This document shows positions 44,179 to 53,449 of a DNA stretch of 64,000 nt, one piece after another. How positions within the stretch are numbered: the stretch's first letter is position 1; the number at the start of each line of letters is the position of its first letter. The notes beneath the pieces are model-generated. The model saw nothing but the letters and a program-made list of their open reading frames with translations. It was not told the DNA's origin and ran no database searches. This stretch comes from Nitrospirales bacterium (GTDB lineage: Bacteria; Nitrospirota; Nitrospiria; Nitrospirales; UBA8639): assembly GCA_022825885.1 (NCBI GenBank), contig JAJDVY010000048.1, positions 28,453 through 92,452 of the forward strand. The letters are read 5' to 3'. Both the position numbers and the translations under genes were made by a program.

Positions 44179-45963
44179 TTGACGGCAGAACGGATACACG
44201 CGTTTCGCGCGGAAATGACGAGGAGAGGGTTGTCCGGGTTCATCGTTCCCCATGCCGATGAGTATCAGAACGAGTACGTGCCGGCTTGTGCCGAGCGGTT
44301 GGCGTGGCTGACGGGATTTACGGGTTCGGCGGGGACCGCGGTGGTCCTTGTTGCGCAGGCCGCCATCTTCGTGGATGGACGATACACCCTGCAAGTCCGT
44401 TCGCAAGTCGATTTGCAGGTATGGACCCCACGGCATCTCATGGATGAGCCGGTGCATTCGTGGTTGTCGTCCGTGCTCCGGCCCGGCGACACATTGGGCT
44501 ATGATCCGTGGCTGCATACGCCGCAAGAGGTCAAACAATTAAAGGAGGCCTGTGCCAGAGCCGGCGCCTCGTTGAGGCCATGCGAATCGAATCCCGTCGA
44601 TGCGGTATGGCATGATCGTCCCGCGCCTCCCGCGGCCAAGGTCGTGCCGCATGATCTCGCCTATGCGGGCAAGTCCTCGGAAGACAAGCGACAGGAGCTT
44701 TCCATGACGTTGAAGAATGATGATGCCGGGGTGGCCGTGCTGACGGCGCCGGATTCCATCGCCTGGCTCTTGAACGTGCGTGGTCATGACGTGGAGCACA
44801 CCCCGTTACCCCTTGGCTTTGCCCTGGTGCATCGGGATGCCACGGCGTCGTTGTTTCTGGATACGAGCAAGGTCTCCGATGGACTGGTTTCGCACTTGGG
44901 ACCGGCCGTACGGATTCGTCCCGTCTCCGAATTTCAGAAGGCCCTGGAAGAATTGGGAAAGAGGGGCAAACGGGTGTTGTGCGACCCGACGCGTACGGCG
45001 AGTTGGATTCCCGAACGCCTGACTCGGTCGGGGGCGAAGGTCATCGAAGGCGAAGACCCGTGTCTCTTGCCCAAGGCTTGCAAAAACGCGGTGGAGGTTA
45101 ACGGCGCGCGGGAGGCGCAGAAGAGGGATGGGGCCGCGGTGTGCGAATTCCTCGCCTGGTTGAGCCGTGAAGCGCAGACGGGGCGACTCTCCGAACTCGA
45201 CGCGCAGGCGTACCTGGATGCCTGTCGCCGCCGGCAACCGCTCTGGCAGGATATGAGTTTCCCCACGATTTCGGCGGCCGGCCCCAATGGAGCCGTCGTA
45301 CACTACCGGGCCACCGACGGGCAATGTCGCAGGCTTGAGCCTGGCACGTTGTATCTGGTGGATTCAGGAGGGCAGTATCTGGACGGCACGACTGATATTA
45401 CCAGAACGATCGCCATCGGCTCTCCGATACCGGAATGCCGGGATCGTTATACCCGGGTCCTCAAAGGACATATCGCCCTCGCAAGGGCCATGTTTCCGAA
45501 GGGGACGACCGGCGCGCAACTTGATGCGCTGGCCCGGCGGCCGCTTTGGGAGGCGGGGTTGGATTACGAGCATGGGACCGGGCATGGAGTCGGGAGTTAC
45601 CTGGGCGTTCATGAAGGTCCGCAACGTATTGCGAAAGGCGGCCATACGGTCGCGTTGCAGCCCGGAATGATCCTGTCGAACGAACCCGGGTATTACAAGG
45701 ACGGAGAATACGGGATTCGGCTGGAAAACCTGGTGGTTGTGGTTCCTGCGACAACGGATAACGGTGACGGACGTGAATGGTTCGCGTTCGAGACGATCAC
45801 GCTCGTACCGTTTGATGCCTCGCTCATCGACAAATCTTTGTTGAATACCACGGAACGGGAGTGGCTCAATGCCTACCATGCCCGCGTGCGAGAGGTCATC
45901 GGACCCCTGGTTGATTCGTCCACGGCTGCTTGGTTGAAGCAGGCGACGAAAGGAATTTTCTAA
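44179..45963 (+). CDS. Xaa-Pro aminopeptidase (M24B family)
   Basis: A 594-residue metallopeptidase that removes N-terminal residues before proline. Two creatinase-like N-terminal domains precede a catalytic domain with the metal ligands in LVDSGGQYLDGTTDITR (two Asp), GTGHGVGSYLGVHEGP (His), SNEPGYY (Glu) and RLENLV (Glu). The three-domain size matches the eukaryotic-like cytosolic APP1 form. The start is TTG 44179 with AAAGG upstream; no ATG fits the N-terminus better. It follows the NERD gene but has normal GC content, so it belongs to the core genome. Confidence 0.92.
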   Translation: MTAERIHAFRAEMTRRGLSGFIVPHADEYQNEYVPACAERLAWLTGFTGSAGTAVVLVAQAAIFVDGRYTLQVRSQVDLQVWTPRHLMDEPVHSWLSSVLRPGDTLGYDPWLHTPQEVKQLKEACARAGASLRPCESNPVDAVWHDRPAPPAAKVVPHDLAYAGKSSEDKRQELSMTLKNDDAGVAVLTAPDSIAWLLNVRGHDVEHTPLPLGFALVHRDATASLFLDTSKVSDGLVSHLGPAVRIRPVSEFQKALEELGKRGKRVLCDPTRTASWIPERLTRSGAKVIEGEDPCLLPKACKNAVEVNGAREAQKRDGAAVCEFLAWLSREAQTGRLSELDAQAYLDACRRRQPLWQDMSFPTISAAGPNGAVVHYRATDGQCRRLEPGTLYLVDSGGQYLDGTTDITRTIAIGSPIPECRDRYTRVLKGHIALARAMFPKGTTGAQLDALARRPLWEAGLDYEHGTGHGVGSYLGVHEGPQRIAKGGHTVALQPGMILSNEPGYYKDGEYGIRLENLVVVVPATTDNGDGREWFAFETITLVPFDASLIDKSLLNTTEREWLNAYHARVREVIGPLVDSSTAAWLKQATKGIF

Positions 45964-45998
45964 GTTTCCCGGGTTCTTGCTTTTCGTTTTGTTTTTTC

Positions 45999-46036
45999 TG
46001 TCATCCCCGACTTGATCGGGGATCCAGTGTCTTTGC
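45999..46036. repeat. Interspersed hairpin repeat copy
   Basis: TGTCATCCCCGACTTGATCG continuing to GATCCAGTGTCTTTGC: one copy of the scattered repeat family, inverted relative to the copies at 32882. A degenerate remainder extends to about 46110. Confidence 0.8.
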
Positions 46037-46146
46037 TTTTCCTTTGTTCGGGATTCGAAAGACACCGGCTCTCTGCTTCCGCAGGAATGACAGATAAAAG
46101 CAGGCATGACAGCCCGGGGTCCGGGTGAAAGGGATATGGTCAAGTT

Positions 46147-46458
46147 ATGAGTGAAGCCATGACGGATGAACAGGTTGTTGAGCGCATACGTGCGCAATTG
46201 GGACAGAGCGGGGCCGTGGAAGACGTGTTAGTCAAGGGAGACCTGCTGCAACTGCACGTGACCGAGGAGTTTTACCGGCGGCTGGCGGTTGACCGGGAGC
46301 GCGGCAGAAAGATTGTCCTGACGTTGATGCAACAGATGAAGTCGTTAACAGGACTCCAGGACGTCACCGTGAGAGTGTACAGTCAAAACGAAAAGATGAT
46401 CGAAGGCAAAGTCAAGGAGTTCGGAGGAGATAATGTCACGTACATGTTGGATTTGTGA
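46147..46458 (+). CDS. Hypothetical protein, 103 aa
   Basis: I do not recognise this protein. It is soluble, mixed alpha/beta, with an acidic helix at the start (TDEQVVERIRAQLGQ), a beta pair (VLVKGDLLQLHVTEEFY) and a KIVLTLMQQMKSLTGLQ helix followed by strands. The next gene starts within its stop codon (GTGA), so it is translated together with the TraB-family gene. The predicted ATG at 46147 has no strong Shine-Dalgarno; an ATG at 46159 is also possible. Confidence 0.7.
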   Translation: MSEAMTDEQVVERIRAQLGQSGAVEDVLVKGDLLQLHVTEEFYRRLAVDRERGRKIVLTLMQQMKSLTGLQDVTVRVYSQNEKMIEGKVKEFGGDNVTYMLDL

Positions 46459-47708
46459 GGCTCTACGCCGCTTGCGGGGTCACCGTGGAAGGCGGTAATG
46501 GGCAGGAATCCACGCCGCCGCAGGCTGTTCCCGGCGCGGCCCGCTCGTCTCCGGAAGTCCACGTACTCACCGTTGAGGACAAGACGATTATTCTGGTCGG
46601 GACGGTCCACGTGTCCAGGGAATCCGCGGATCTGGTTCGCGCCGTCATCGAAGAGGAGCGGCCGGATGCGGTTTGCGTGGAATTGGATTCCCGCCGATAC
46701 GAAGCCTTGTCCCAGCAGCAGAAATGGGAGGCGTTTGACCTCAAAGAGGTCATCCGCAAGAAACAGCTCAGCACGATGTTGGCCAATGTCCTGTTGGCCT
46801 CTTATCAAAAGCGATTGGGGGATCAGTTGGGTGTGCTCCCCGGCACCGAGATGCTGGAAGCGATCAACGTAGCCAAAAAGTTCGACATCCCCATTGCCCT
46901 CTGCGACCGCGACGTGCGCGTGACCATGCGACGTGCCTGGCGGTCCACTCCCTTCTTCAAGAAAAGCATGTTGATTTCGTCGCTGATCGTGGGCGTGTTC
47001 GACACCAAGCCCGTGAGCGAAGAGTCCTTGCAGGAGTTGAGAAAACAGGACGTGCTGTCGGAGATGATGCAGGAATTGGGCAGGGAGGTCCCCACGCTGA
47101 AAACGGTGTTGATCGACGAGCGGGACCGCTATTTGGCGGAGAAGACCCTACGGGCCGAAGGCAGGACGATCGTCTCGGTGGTCGGCGCCGGTCACGTGGA
47201 GGGGATTAAAACCATTCTGCAGGGCGAGCGGCAAACCAACCTGGATAGCCTGGAGGTGATCCCGCCCACGTCGCCGGCGTGGAAGTGGGCCGGGTGGGCG
47301 ATCCCGGCCATTATTGTCGGGTCCATTGCCTTGATCGGTTACCAAAAGGGAGCCGCGGCCGCCGGAGACAACGCGCTCTTTTGGATCGTGGCCAATGGCA
47401 TACCCAGCGGCTTGGGGGCCTTGTTGGCCTGGGCGCACCCGTTCACGATTATCGTGGCCGTAGCCGGGGCGCCGTTTACGAGCCTGACCCCGGTGATCGG
47501 CGTCGGGTACGTAACGGCGTTTGTCCAAGCCTATATGCAACCACCGATCGTGCGCGAATTCCAGACCGTGGCCGAGGACGTGACCGTTCCTCGTCGGTGG
47601 TGGCAAAGCCGGCTGCTGCGGGTGTTCCTGGCCTTTTTGTTTCCCACCATCGGCAGCGTCATCGGTACGTGGGTCGGTGGCACGCGCATCGTGTCGAATT
47701 TGTTCTAG
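46455..47708 (+). CDS. TraB/PrgY-family membrane protein
   Basis: A 417-residue protein. The N-terminal domain (about 35-265) has the TraB/GumN pattern: IILVGTVHVSRESADLV, VCVELDSRRYEAL, later ERDRYLAEKTL and VVGAGHVEGI, resembling Tiki/EreA-type hydrolase folds. The C-terminal part (about 275-417) has several membrane helices. Founding members shut down peptide pheromone in Enterococcus; the role in other bacteria is unclear. The start is a GTG overlapping the previous stop by 4 nt. Confidence 0.85.
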   Translation: MRLYAACGVTVEGGNGQESTPPQAVPGAARSSPEVHVLTVEDKTIILVGTVHVSRESADLVRAVIEEERPDAVCVELDSRRYEALSQQQKWEAFDLKEVIRKKQLSTMLANVLLASYQKRLGDQLGVLPGTEMLEAINVAKKFDIPIALCDRDVRVTMRRAWRSTPFFKKSMLISSLIVGVFDTKPVSEESLQELRKQDVLSEMMQELGREVPTLKTVLIDERDRYLAEKTLRAEGRTIVSVVGAGHVEGIKTILQGERQTNLDSLEVIPPTSPAWKWAGWAIPAIIVGSIALIGYQKGAAAAGDNALFWIVANGIPSGLGALLAWAHPFTIIVAVAGAPFTSLTPVIGVGYVTAFVQAYMQPPIVREFQTVAEDVTVPRRWWQSRLLRVFLAFLFPTIGSVIGTWVGGTRIVSNLF

Positions 47709-47722
47709 GGACTCGCTGATTG

Positions 47723-47899
47723 TCAGGTGCCAGGGCGTTTTCCGGTATGTTGAAAGAGGCAGGATGGGCAGGTGTAGTGAATGAAACGCCCCTCGGCCAC
47801 CAGGCGTTTCGTCATCGTCACTTGGCACCACCTGCATTGGCGGTCGGGAAGATCGGTCTCCGACGGCAAATCGGATGACGTTGGCAACGGAGTATCCAT
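47723..47899 (-). CDS. Small double-CxxC (zinc-ribbon-like) protein
   Basis: A 58-residue minus-strand frame too short for usual gene finding. It starts MDTPLPTSSDLPSETD and has two CxxC pairs, CRWC and CPSC, about 20 residues apart, as in a rubredoxin/zinc-ribbon knuckle, ending HTGKRPGT. It fills most of a 360-nt gap and converges on the TraB-family gene. The paired CxxC motifs argue that it is real; the function is unknown. The rest of the gap to 48068 holds one scattered hairpin repeat. Confidence 0.55.
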   Translation of the reverse strand: MDTPLPTSSDLPSETDLPDRQCRWCQVTMTKRLVAEGRFIHYTCPSCLFQHTGKRPGT

Positions 47900-47956
47900 T
47901 CAGGCATTCTCATAAAGCCCGGTCGTGGTTGTCAACGGAAAAGCAAGAAGAAGAAA

Positions 47957-47999
47957 GCAAAGACACTGGATTCCCGATTAAAGATGTCGGGAATGACAA
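47957..47999. repeat. Interspersed hairpin repeat copy
   Basis: GCAAAGACACTGGATTCCCG followed by ATTAAAGATGTCGGGAATGACA, closely matching the copy at 32939. It is followed by ATCCAAAATTTCTTAATCC-type AT repeats up to the CobW start. Confidence 0.8.
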
Positions 48000-48068
48000 T
48001 TCTTGTTGGCATTGGTTATTTTCGTATCAATAAATTACGCCAATCCAAAATTTCTTAATCCACAATTT

Positions 48069-49019
48069 ATGCCGCCCCAAGACAAATTACCGTCATCGTC
48101 TGACATCAAGAACCCGGTGGATGATTTGCCGGCTACTGAGAATACCGTGCCGGCGCTGGTCGTGTCCGGGTTCCTGGGTGCGGGGAAAACCACGCTCGTG
48201 CGGCATCTGCTTGAAGAGGCGCAGGCGCAGGGAGTACGGATCGCGGTCGTATCGAATGAGTTCGGGGAATTGGGAATCGATCAAACCCTGTTGGGAGCCC
48301 AGGCCGGCCAAAGTTACGTCGAACTGGAAGGCGGGTGCGTCTGCTGCAAGCTGTCCGATGAATTGGTGACGACGTTGCAACGGATCCGGGAGGAGGTGCA
48401 TCCTGACCGGGTCGTCGTCGAAACGTCCGGGGTGGCCTTGCCCTTTGACACGCTCCTGAATTTCTGGCGCGAGCCGGTGTCCGAGTGGGTCGGCGAATGT
48501 TTCTCGGCGGTGGTGGTGAATGCCGAACAGGTCGCTGATGACCGTGACTTGGAAGGGACCTTTGAACAGCAGGTATCATCGGCCGACCTGTTGATCCTGA
48601 ATAAACTGGACCTCGTGCCTTCGGAACAACGTGACCGGGTCCGGGAACGGGTGCAGGGCTTGGCTCCGGGGACGCCGGTCGTTCCGGCCGTTCAGGCTCG
48701 CGTCGGTACGCCGGTGTTGTTTCCTCCTGATCCGGTGAGTCTTCCCAGACGAACCGCCAAGTCGTCGGCACATGAGCCCCATACCCATGAGGCGTTCGAG
48801 GCGGAAGAATGCGTCATCGAATCGGGCATCGCCCCCGAGACGCTGGTTCGCAGGATTCAATCACGCCACCCCCTGCGAGCCAAAGGGTTCGTGCAGACTT
48901 CCGAAGGTTTTCGACTCGTGCAGGGTGTCGGTCCGCGCGTCGATCTGGTCGAACCCCCCGTGAATCCTCCCCATCATCTCCTGGGCCGGCTGGTGCTCAT
49001 CCGAAGAAGCGATTCCTAG
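48069..49019 (+). CDS. CobW/COG0523-family metal GTPase
   Basis: A 316-residue G3E GTPase. Walker A is GFLGAGKTT (about 33-41), followed by NEFGELGID, the metal-binding GGCVCC motif (about 88-93), the Walker B-like VVVETSGVA and NKLDLV for guanine. A His-rich stretch (HEPHTHE) lies before the C-terminal CobW domain. Such proteins act as zinc, cobalt or iron chaperones/insertases. ATG 48069 is used; the open frame upstream runs through AT-rich repeat sequence. Confidence 0.9.
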   Translation: MPPQDKLPSSSDIKNPVDDLPATENTVPALVVSGFLGAGKTTLVRHLLEEAQAQGVRIAVVSNEFGELGIDQTLLGAQAGQSYVELEGGCVCCKLSDELVTTLQRIREEVHPDRVVVETSGVALPFDTLLNFWREPVSEWVGECFSAVVVNAEQVADDRDLEGTFEQQVSSADLLILNKLDLVPSEQRDRVRERVQGLAPGTPVVPAVQARVGTPVLFPPDPVSLPRRTAKSSAHEPHTHEAFEAEECVIESGIAPETLVRRIQSRHPLRAKGFVQTSEGFRLVQGVGPRVDLVEPPVNPPHHLLGRLVLIRRSDS

Positions 49020-49057
49020 CAGTAGACCCTGCTGTCATCTCCGACTCCTCCTCTTCT

Positions 49058-49240
49058 GTCATGCCCGGCTTGATCGGGTATCCAGCGTCTTTCTCCGTCA
49101 CAAGCGGAGGAAAAGCAAAGACACTGGATCCCCGATTACTAATAGCCTGTCCTTGACGTTCTTAATCGAGGATCGAGGATGACAAACAGAGACCAAGAAA
49201 AACCTCTGGATTCCCGATTACTAACGTCAGGAATGACATA
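49058..49240. repeat. Cluster of interspersed hairpin repeats
   Basis: At least three diverged copies in both orientations (TGTCATGCCCGGCTTGATCG.., GACACTGGATCCCCGATTAC.., CTGGATTCCCGATTACTAAC..), filling the space between the CobW gene and the pentapeptide-repeat gene. No gene is present. Confidence 0.8.
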
Positions 49241-49265
49241 AAAGGTTTTTGTGGCGGGCAGCGCC

Positions 49266-49919
49266 TTACGGTTGCGTCAGCAGGTGCGGGTAGTTCTTCT
49301 CAATGTCTTCGTGAAGCGGAGGGTCGAGGCTGGCTTGAAAAAGCGTCCTGGCTTTGCCGAGGTACTCCAGGGAGACGTTTTTGGCGCCTTGCAGGTTGGC
49401 GCGTTGAAACACGGCCCCGGTCAGGGAGGCGTCTTGCAGGTTGGCTTCGGATAAATCGGATCCGGTCAGGTCGGCTTCCCGCAGGTCGGCCATTTTCAGG
49501 TTGGTTTGCACCAACCGGCATCCCTGCAAGTTTCCCCATGGCAGTGAAGCGCGAGTCAGGTTGGCCTTGGAGAGATCCGCGCCTGCGAGGTTCGCACGGA
49601 TCAGGCCGGTCCCACTCAGGTCCACCATCACGAGCGTCGCGTTTGTCAGGGTGGCCTTGAGCAGGTTGGCTTCGATGACGTCTGCCTCCGTAAGATTGGC
49701 TCCGGTCAAATCGGCTTCTTCCAGGTTGGCCCGGAGTAAGTAGGCATCGGATAAATCCGTGCCGGTCAGGTCGCACCTGGAAAAATCCATTCTCGTGAAA
49801 TCATACCCGGACAGGTCGGCATTCCGGAGATCAGGCCTGACGGTTGGCTGAGTTCGTCGAAATTTGTTCCAGACTTCCAGGCCCTGCAGTAACAGATCAA
49901 GGTGGTCTTGATTGGACAT
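49266..49919 (-). CDS. Pentapeptide-repeat protein
   Basis: A 217-residue protein. After a helical start (MSNQDHLDLLLQGLEVWNKF), residues about 28-185 consist of A(D/N)Lxx pentapeptides, for example NADLSGYDFTRMDFSRCDL and later LREADLTGSDLSEANLQDA, which form a right-handed quadrilateral beta helix. The C-terminal 30 residues are a capping helix. The role is unknown; some members mimic DNA and protect gyrase, others are structural. It is on the same strand as hflKC but downstream, separated by 90 nt of AT-rich repeats (49926-50004). Confidence 0.9.
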   Translation of the reverse strand: MSNQDHLDLLLQGLEVWNKFRRTQPTVRPDLRNADLSGYDFTRMDFSRCDLTGTDLSDAYLLRANLEEADLTGANLTEADVIEANLLKATLTNATLVMVDLSGTGLIRANLAGADLSKANLTRASLPWGNLQGCRLVQTNLKMADLREADLTGSDLSEANLQDASLTGAVFQRANLQGAKNVSLEYLGKARTLFQASLDPPLHEDIEKNYPHLLTQP

Positions 49920-50009
49920 AACAAGAATTACGAATTGCGGATTTTGGATTAAAAGGAATTGTAGATTGTGGATTTAAAAAATCAGCAATCAGCAATCCAC
50001 AATGTTCGT

Positions 50010-50867
50010 TCAGCGTCTCTTGAGGAAGTGCAGAAATTCGGAGTCGGGGCTGAGCACCATGGTTGTGTCCTTGGAGAACGTTTTGCGGTAGGCTTCCATG
50101 GATCGAACGAATTCGAAGAATTTCGGGTCCTGGCGATACGCATCGGCGTAGATTTTGTAGGCTTTGGCGTCGCCTTCACCGCGGATTTCCTGGGCGGTTT
50201 TGTAGGCGTTGGCGATAAGAATCTCCCGGTCTTTTTCGGCTTCCGACCGGATCTTCTGCGCTTCTTCCGCGCCTTCGGCTTTGTATTGTTTGGCGATCCG
50301 CTCCCGCTCGGCCTGCATCCGGTCAAACACGGCTTTGGCGTTTTGCTCGGGCAGGTCCGCGCGTTTGATGCGGACGTCCAAAACTTCCAGGCCGTACTTT
50401 GAGGCTTTTTCATTTGCGCGTTTGGCCACCTCGGACATGATCAGCAACCGGTTCGCGGAGACGATTTCCGACAGCTCGTGCCGGCCCAGTTCCACGCGCA
50501 TTTCGGAATAGATAATGTCGTCCAGCCGTTGCAGCGCGCCCCGCTGCGTCTGGAACGCCTTGTAGACCTCCAGGGGATCGACGATTTTCCACTTGGCGAA
50601 GTTGTCGATCAGGATGGTCTTTTTATCCTGGGTGATGACTTCACGCGCGGGCACGTCGTAGTCCAGGAGTCGTTTGTCAAAGTACCGGACTTCCTGGACA
50701 AAGGGCAGTTTGAACTTGAGCCCGGGTTCGGTCACGGTCCGCTTGGGTTTCCCGAGTTGGACCACGATGGCCGTTTGCGTCAGGTCGAGAATGAAAAAGG
50801 GAGAGGCCCCCAACACGACCAGCAGGACCAGGATGCCGATGATGCCGACGAGCAGGTTCTGTCTCAT
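50010..50867 (-). CDS. hflC: HflC, SPFH-domain protease modulator
   Basis: A 285-residue band-7/SPFH protein with one N-terminal membrane helix (about 5-25), the SPFH domain beginning IVVQLGKPKRTVTEPGLKF, and a long C-terminal helix rich in Ala and Glu. HflC forms a periplasmic/membrane ring with HflK around FtsH protease. Its ATG overlaps the hflK stop by 1 nt (TGATG), so the two are coupled. Confidence 0.93.
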   Translation of the reverse strand: MRQNLLVGIIGILVLLVVLGASPFFILDLTQTAIVVQLGKPKRTVTEPGLKFKLPFVQEVRYFDKRLLDYDVPAREVITQDKKTILIDNFAKWKIVDPLEVYKAFQTQRGALQRLDDIIYSEMRVELGRHELSEIVSANRLLIMSEVAKRANEKASKYGLEVLDVRIKRADLPEQNAKAVFDRMQAERERIAKQYKAEGAEEAQKIRSEAEKDREILIANAYKTAQEIRGEGDAKAYKIYADAYRQDPKFFEFVRSMEAYRKTFSKDTTMVLSPDSEFLHFLKRR

Positions 50868-51904
50868 CAGGGCGCGGCCTCCATTTTCTTGCCGGGCGTT
50901 CTTTGCAGTCGCTCCAACGGGAGGTACGGCAGCACGTTGCCCGCGGCTTTCGAATCCAGGATGATCTTGTCCACCTTCGAAAGCACTTCTTCCATGGTTT
51001 CGATATACAGCCGCTTACCGATCACGCCTTTGGCTTTTTTGTATTCCGCCAGCGTTTGCAGGAAGTGGTTGGCTTCACCTTCGGCCCGCGCGATTCTGGC
51101 TTGGGCGTAACCTTTGGCCTGGTTGATGTCCTGGGCCGCCTGTCCCTTGGCTTTCGGGATGATATCGTTCTGGTATCCATGGGCCTGGTTGATCAATTGC
51201 TCGCGTTCCTCCTTGGCGCTGGCCACGTCCTTGAAGAACTTGGCCACTTTCTGCGGCGGATTGACGTCGAGCAATTGCACGGTGGCGATCTGGACGCCGC
51301 CCTGATACTCATCGACGATGCTTTGCAGGAGTTGCTGTGTGGACTGTTGGATCGCGGCCTTGCCCACGGTTAACGCTTCGTCGATTTTATTCTTGCCGAC
51401 AACTTCCCGCATCGCGGCCTCGGCCGATTTCCGGATGGTCTCTTCGATATTCGCCACGTTGAACAAATAGTCCTTGGCTTGGCTGATTTTGTATTGGACG
51501 ATGAACTCGACGGAGAGGATGTTCATGTCTCCGGTCAGCATCAGGGCTTCCTGCGGAACGATTTGCGCCCGGCCCCGCGCATTGGTGCGAAACCCGACTT
51601 CGATGCGGTGGAGTTTCTGGACCTTGGGCGTGACGACGGTTTCAAGGAACGGGATTTTGAGGTGGGGACCCGGTTCGACGGTTCGCACCACGTCGCCGAA
51701 CCGCTTGACGAGGCCTTCTTCGTCGGGTTCGACCTTGAAGACGGACTGCGACAGGACCAGGATGCCCGCCACGACCAGGACGATGGACTTCATCCCGCGC
51801 GTCGGCTTCATCCGCTGCCATTGTTCCTTGGCTTTGTTGAGGACGTCGTCAAGCGGATCGGCGCCGCCTTGTTGACCCCATGGATCTCTAGGTTCCCATG
51901 CCAT
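50867..51904 (-). CDS. hflK: HflK, SPFH-domain protease modulator
   Basis: A 345-residue SPFH protein with a short Gly/Gln-containing cytoplasmic tail (WEPRDPWGQQGG), one membrane helix (about 38-56), the SPFH domain (VKRFGDVVRTVEPGPHLKIP) and a long helical region with AKGYAQARIARAEGEANHF. It partners HflC in control of FtsH. It is the first gene of the pair; the 188 nt upstream are AT-rich and shared with the divergent ATPase gene. Confidence 0.93.
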   Translation of the reverse strand: MAWEPRDPWGQQGGADPLDDVLNKAKEQWQRMKPTRGMKSIVLVVAGILVLSQSVFKVEPDEEGLVKRFGDVVRTVEPGPHLKIPFLETVVTPKVQKLHRIEVGFRTNARGRAQIVPQEALMLTGDMNILSVEFIVQYKISQAKDYLFNVANIEETIRKSAEAAMREVVGKNKIDEALTVGKAAIQQSTQQLLQSIVDEYQGGVQIATVQLLDVNPPQKVAKFFKDVASAKEEREQLINQAHGYQNDIIPKAKGQAAQDINQAKGYAQARIARAEGEANHFLQTLAEYKKAKGVIGKRLYIETMEEVLSKVDKIILDSKAAGNVLPYLPLERLQRTPGKKMEAAP

Positions 51905-52092
51905 ATGATTGTCTCAGAGGTGAATCAGAACGTGTGAGTAAATGACTTCCCGCCACATTAACAGATGCCCCGCATATACGCAAATGATGGGCGAACCCAT
52001 ACGAGCAGGTTAATTTTCGGTTGACTCTAAAAAAGACATGTATATTATAGTATAGAGTCTAAATTTTACATGAAAATATCTTATGTAAGGCC

Positions 52093-53223
52093 ATGAAGCG
52101 GTATCTGACGAACAGTGTCAAAGCAGATTTGGCGGAGAAAATGGTCTTTTTGGGCGGTCCGAGGCAGGTTGGGAAAACAACGCTTTCTCTCAGCCTGATC
52201 AAGGGCGCCGATGAATCCCATCCGGCATACCTGAATTGGGACTTGCGTGAAGTACGGCAGATGCTCCTGGAGGGGAACCTTCCGGCGGAACAATCGCTGA
52301 TTATTTTCGATGAAATCCATAAATACAAACACTGGCGTAACCTGCTCAAGGGCTTCTACGACAAATATAAATCACGCAGGCATTTCCTGATCACCGGCTC
52401 CGCGCGTCTGGATCATTATCGGAGAGGAGGGGATTCGTTACAGGGACGCTATCATTACCATCGCCTGCACCCTTTGTCATTGTATGAATTGAATGCCAAG
52501 CCGACCAAGTCCGATCTGTCTCTCCTGTTACGCTATGGCGGTTTCCCCGAGCCGTTTCTGAAACAAAATGTGCGACATTGGAAGCGATGGCAGCGGGAAA
52601 GACAGAGCCGCGTCATCCAGGAGGATTTGATCAACCTGGAGCGCGTCAAGGAAGTGTCGCAATTACATCTGCTGGCCGGGACGTTGCCGGAGAAGGTGGC
52701 GTCCGTTCTTTCGATCAACAACCTGAAACAGGATTTGTCCGTGGCCTATGAAACCGTGAACCGGTGGATCACGATCCTGGAAAACCTGTATTACTGTTTC
52801 AGGATTCCGCCTTATGGATTACCGCACCTGCGCGCCATGAAGAAAGAAAGGAAGTTATACCTGTGGGACTGGTCGCTCTGTGGGGATGAAAGTGCGCGTT
52901 TCGAAAACCTGGTGGCGTCTCACCTATTGAAGTACTGCCACTTCAAGGAAGATACGGAAGGCGATGACATGGCGCTACGCTTCGTCAGGGACGCCAATGG
53001 AAGGGAATTGGATTTTGTGGTTGTGAAAAACAACAAGCCGCTGTTTGCCGTCGAATGCAAAACGGGTGAGCGGAGCCTCAGCCGAAACATCGCCTATTTT
53101 TCCCAACGCACGGACATCCCCTGTTTTTACCAGGTCCACACGGGCGACCGGGACTATGAACAAGTCGAATCAAAAGCCCGGGTCATCCCCGTTACTCGTT
53201 TTTGTGAAATGATGAAAGTGTGA
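52093..53223 (+). CDS. AAA-type ATPase with DUF4143 domain
   Basis: A 376-residue P-loop ATPase. The Walker A is GGPRQVGKTT (about 21-30), Walker B LIIFDEIHKY, sensor ITGSARLD, and the C-terminal DUF4143 part ends with a nuclease-like fold (ELDFVVVKNNKPLFAVECK). These ATPases are widespread in bacteria and archaea; their role is unknown, sometimes linked to toxin-antitoxin-like or mobile functions. It stands alone, divergent from hflK. Confidence 0.88.
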   Translation: MKRYLTNSVKADLAEKMVFLGGPRQVGKTTLSLSLIKGADESHPAYLNWDLREVRQMLLEGNLPAEQSLIIFDEIHKYKHWRNLLKGFYDKYKSRRHFLITGSARLDHYRRGGDSLQGRYHYHRLHPLSLYELNAKPTKSDLSLLLRYGGFPEPFLKQNVRHWKRWQRERQSRVIQEDLINLERVKEVSQLHLLAGTLPEKVASVLSINNLKQDLSVAYETVNRWITILENLYYCFRIPPYGLPHLRAMKKERKLYLWDWSLCGDESARFENLVASHLLKYCHFKEDTEGDDMALRFVRDANGRELDFVVVKNNKPLFAVECKTGERSLSRNIAYFSQRTDIPCFYQVHTGDRDYEQVESKARVIPVTRFCEMMKV

Positions 53224-53360
53224 CAACATGAACGGGACGTTGACCGAGAGCCGTTCCCTTGGAACATTCGACCGGACGAGTGATGACGTGACGTTGAGGA
53301 TGGAAGGAATTTCTCCTTGAACATTCAACGAACGGCGGGCTAGAATAGCACGCCTTTCGG

Positions 53361-53424
53361 CAATCCAAAATTCCCAAATCCAAAATTCCCAAATCCAAAA
53401 TCAGCAATCCAAAATCTAAAATTC
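53361..53424. repeat. Degenerate ATCCAAAATTCCC tandem repeats
   Basis: About five imperfect copies of (A)ATCCAAAATTCCC or AATCCAAAATC in the leader of hppA. Similar sequence lies near 48040-48066 and 49926-50004. No gene. Confidence 0.75.
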
Positions 53425-53449
53425 CTTAGTCTGCCAAAGGGGGCGTTTC

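Noticed and set aside
47148..47837. 229-codon minus-strand frame over the end of the TraB-family gene
   Set aside because: It overlaps a clear plus-strand gene and has an Arg/Pro/Gly-rich shadow-like translation; the double-CxxC frame at 47723-47899 is the better minus-strand candidate.
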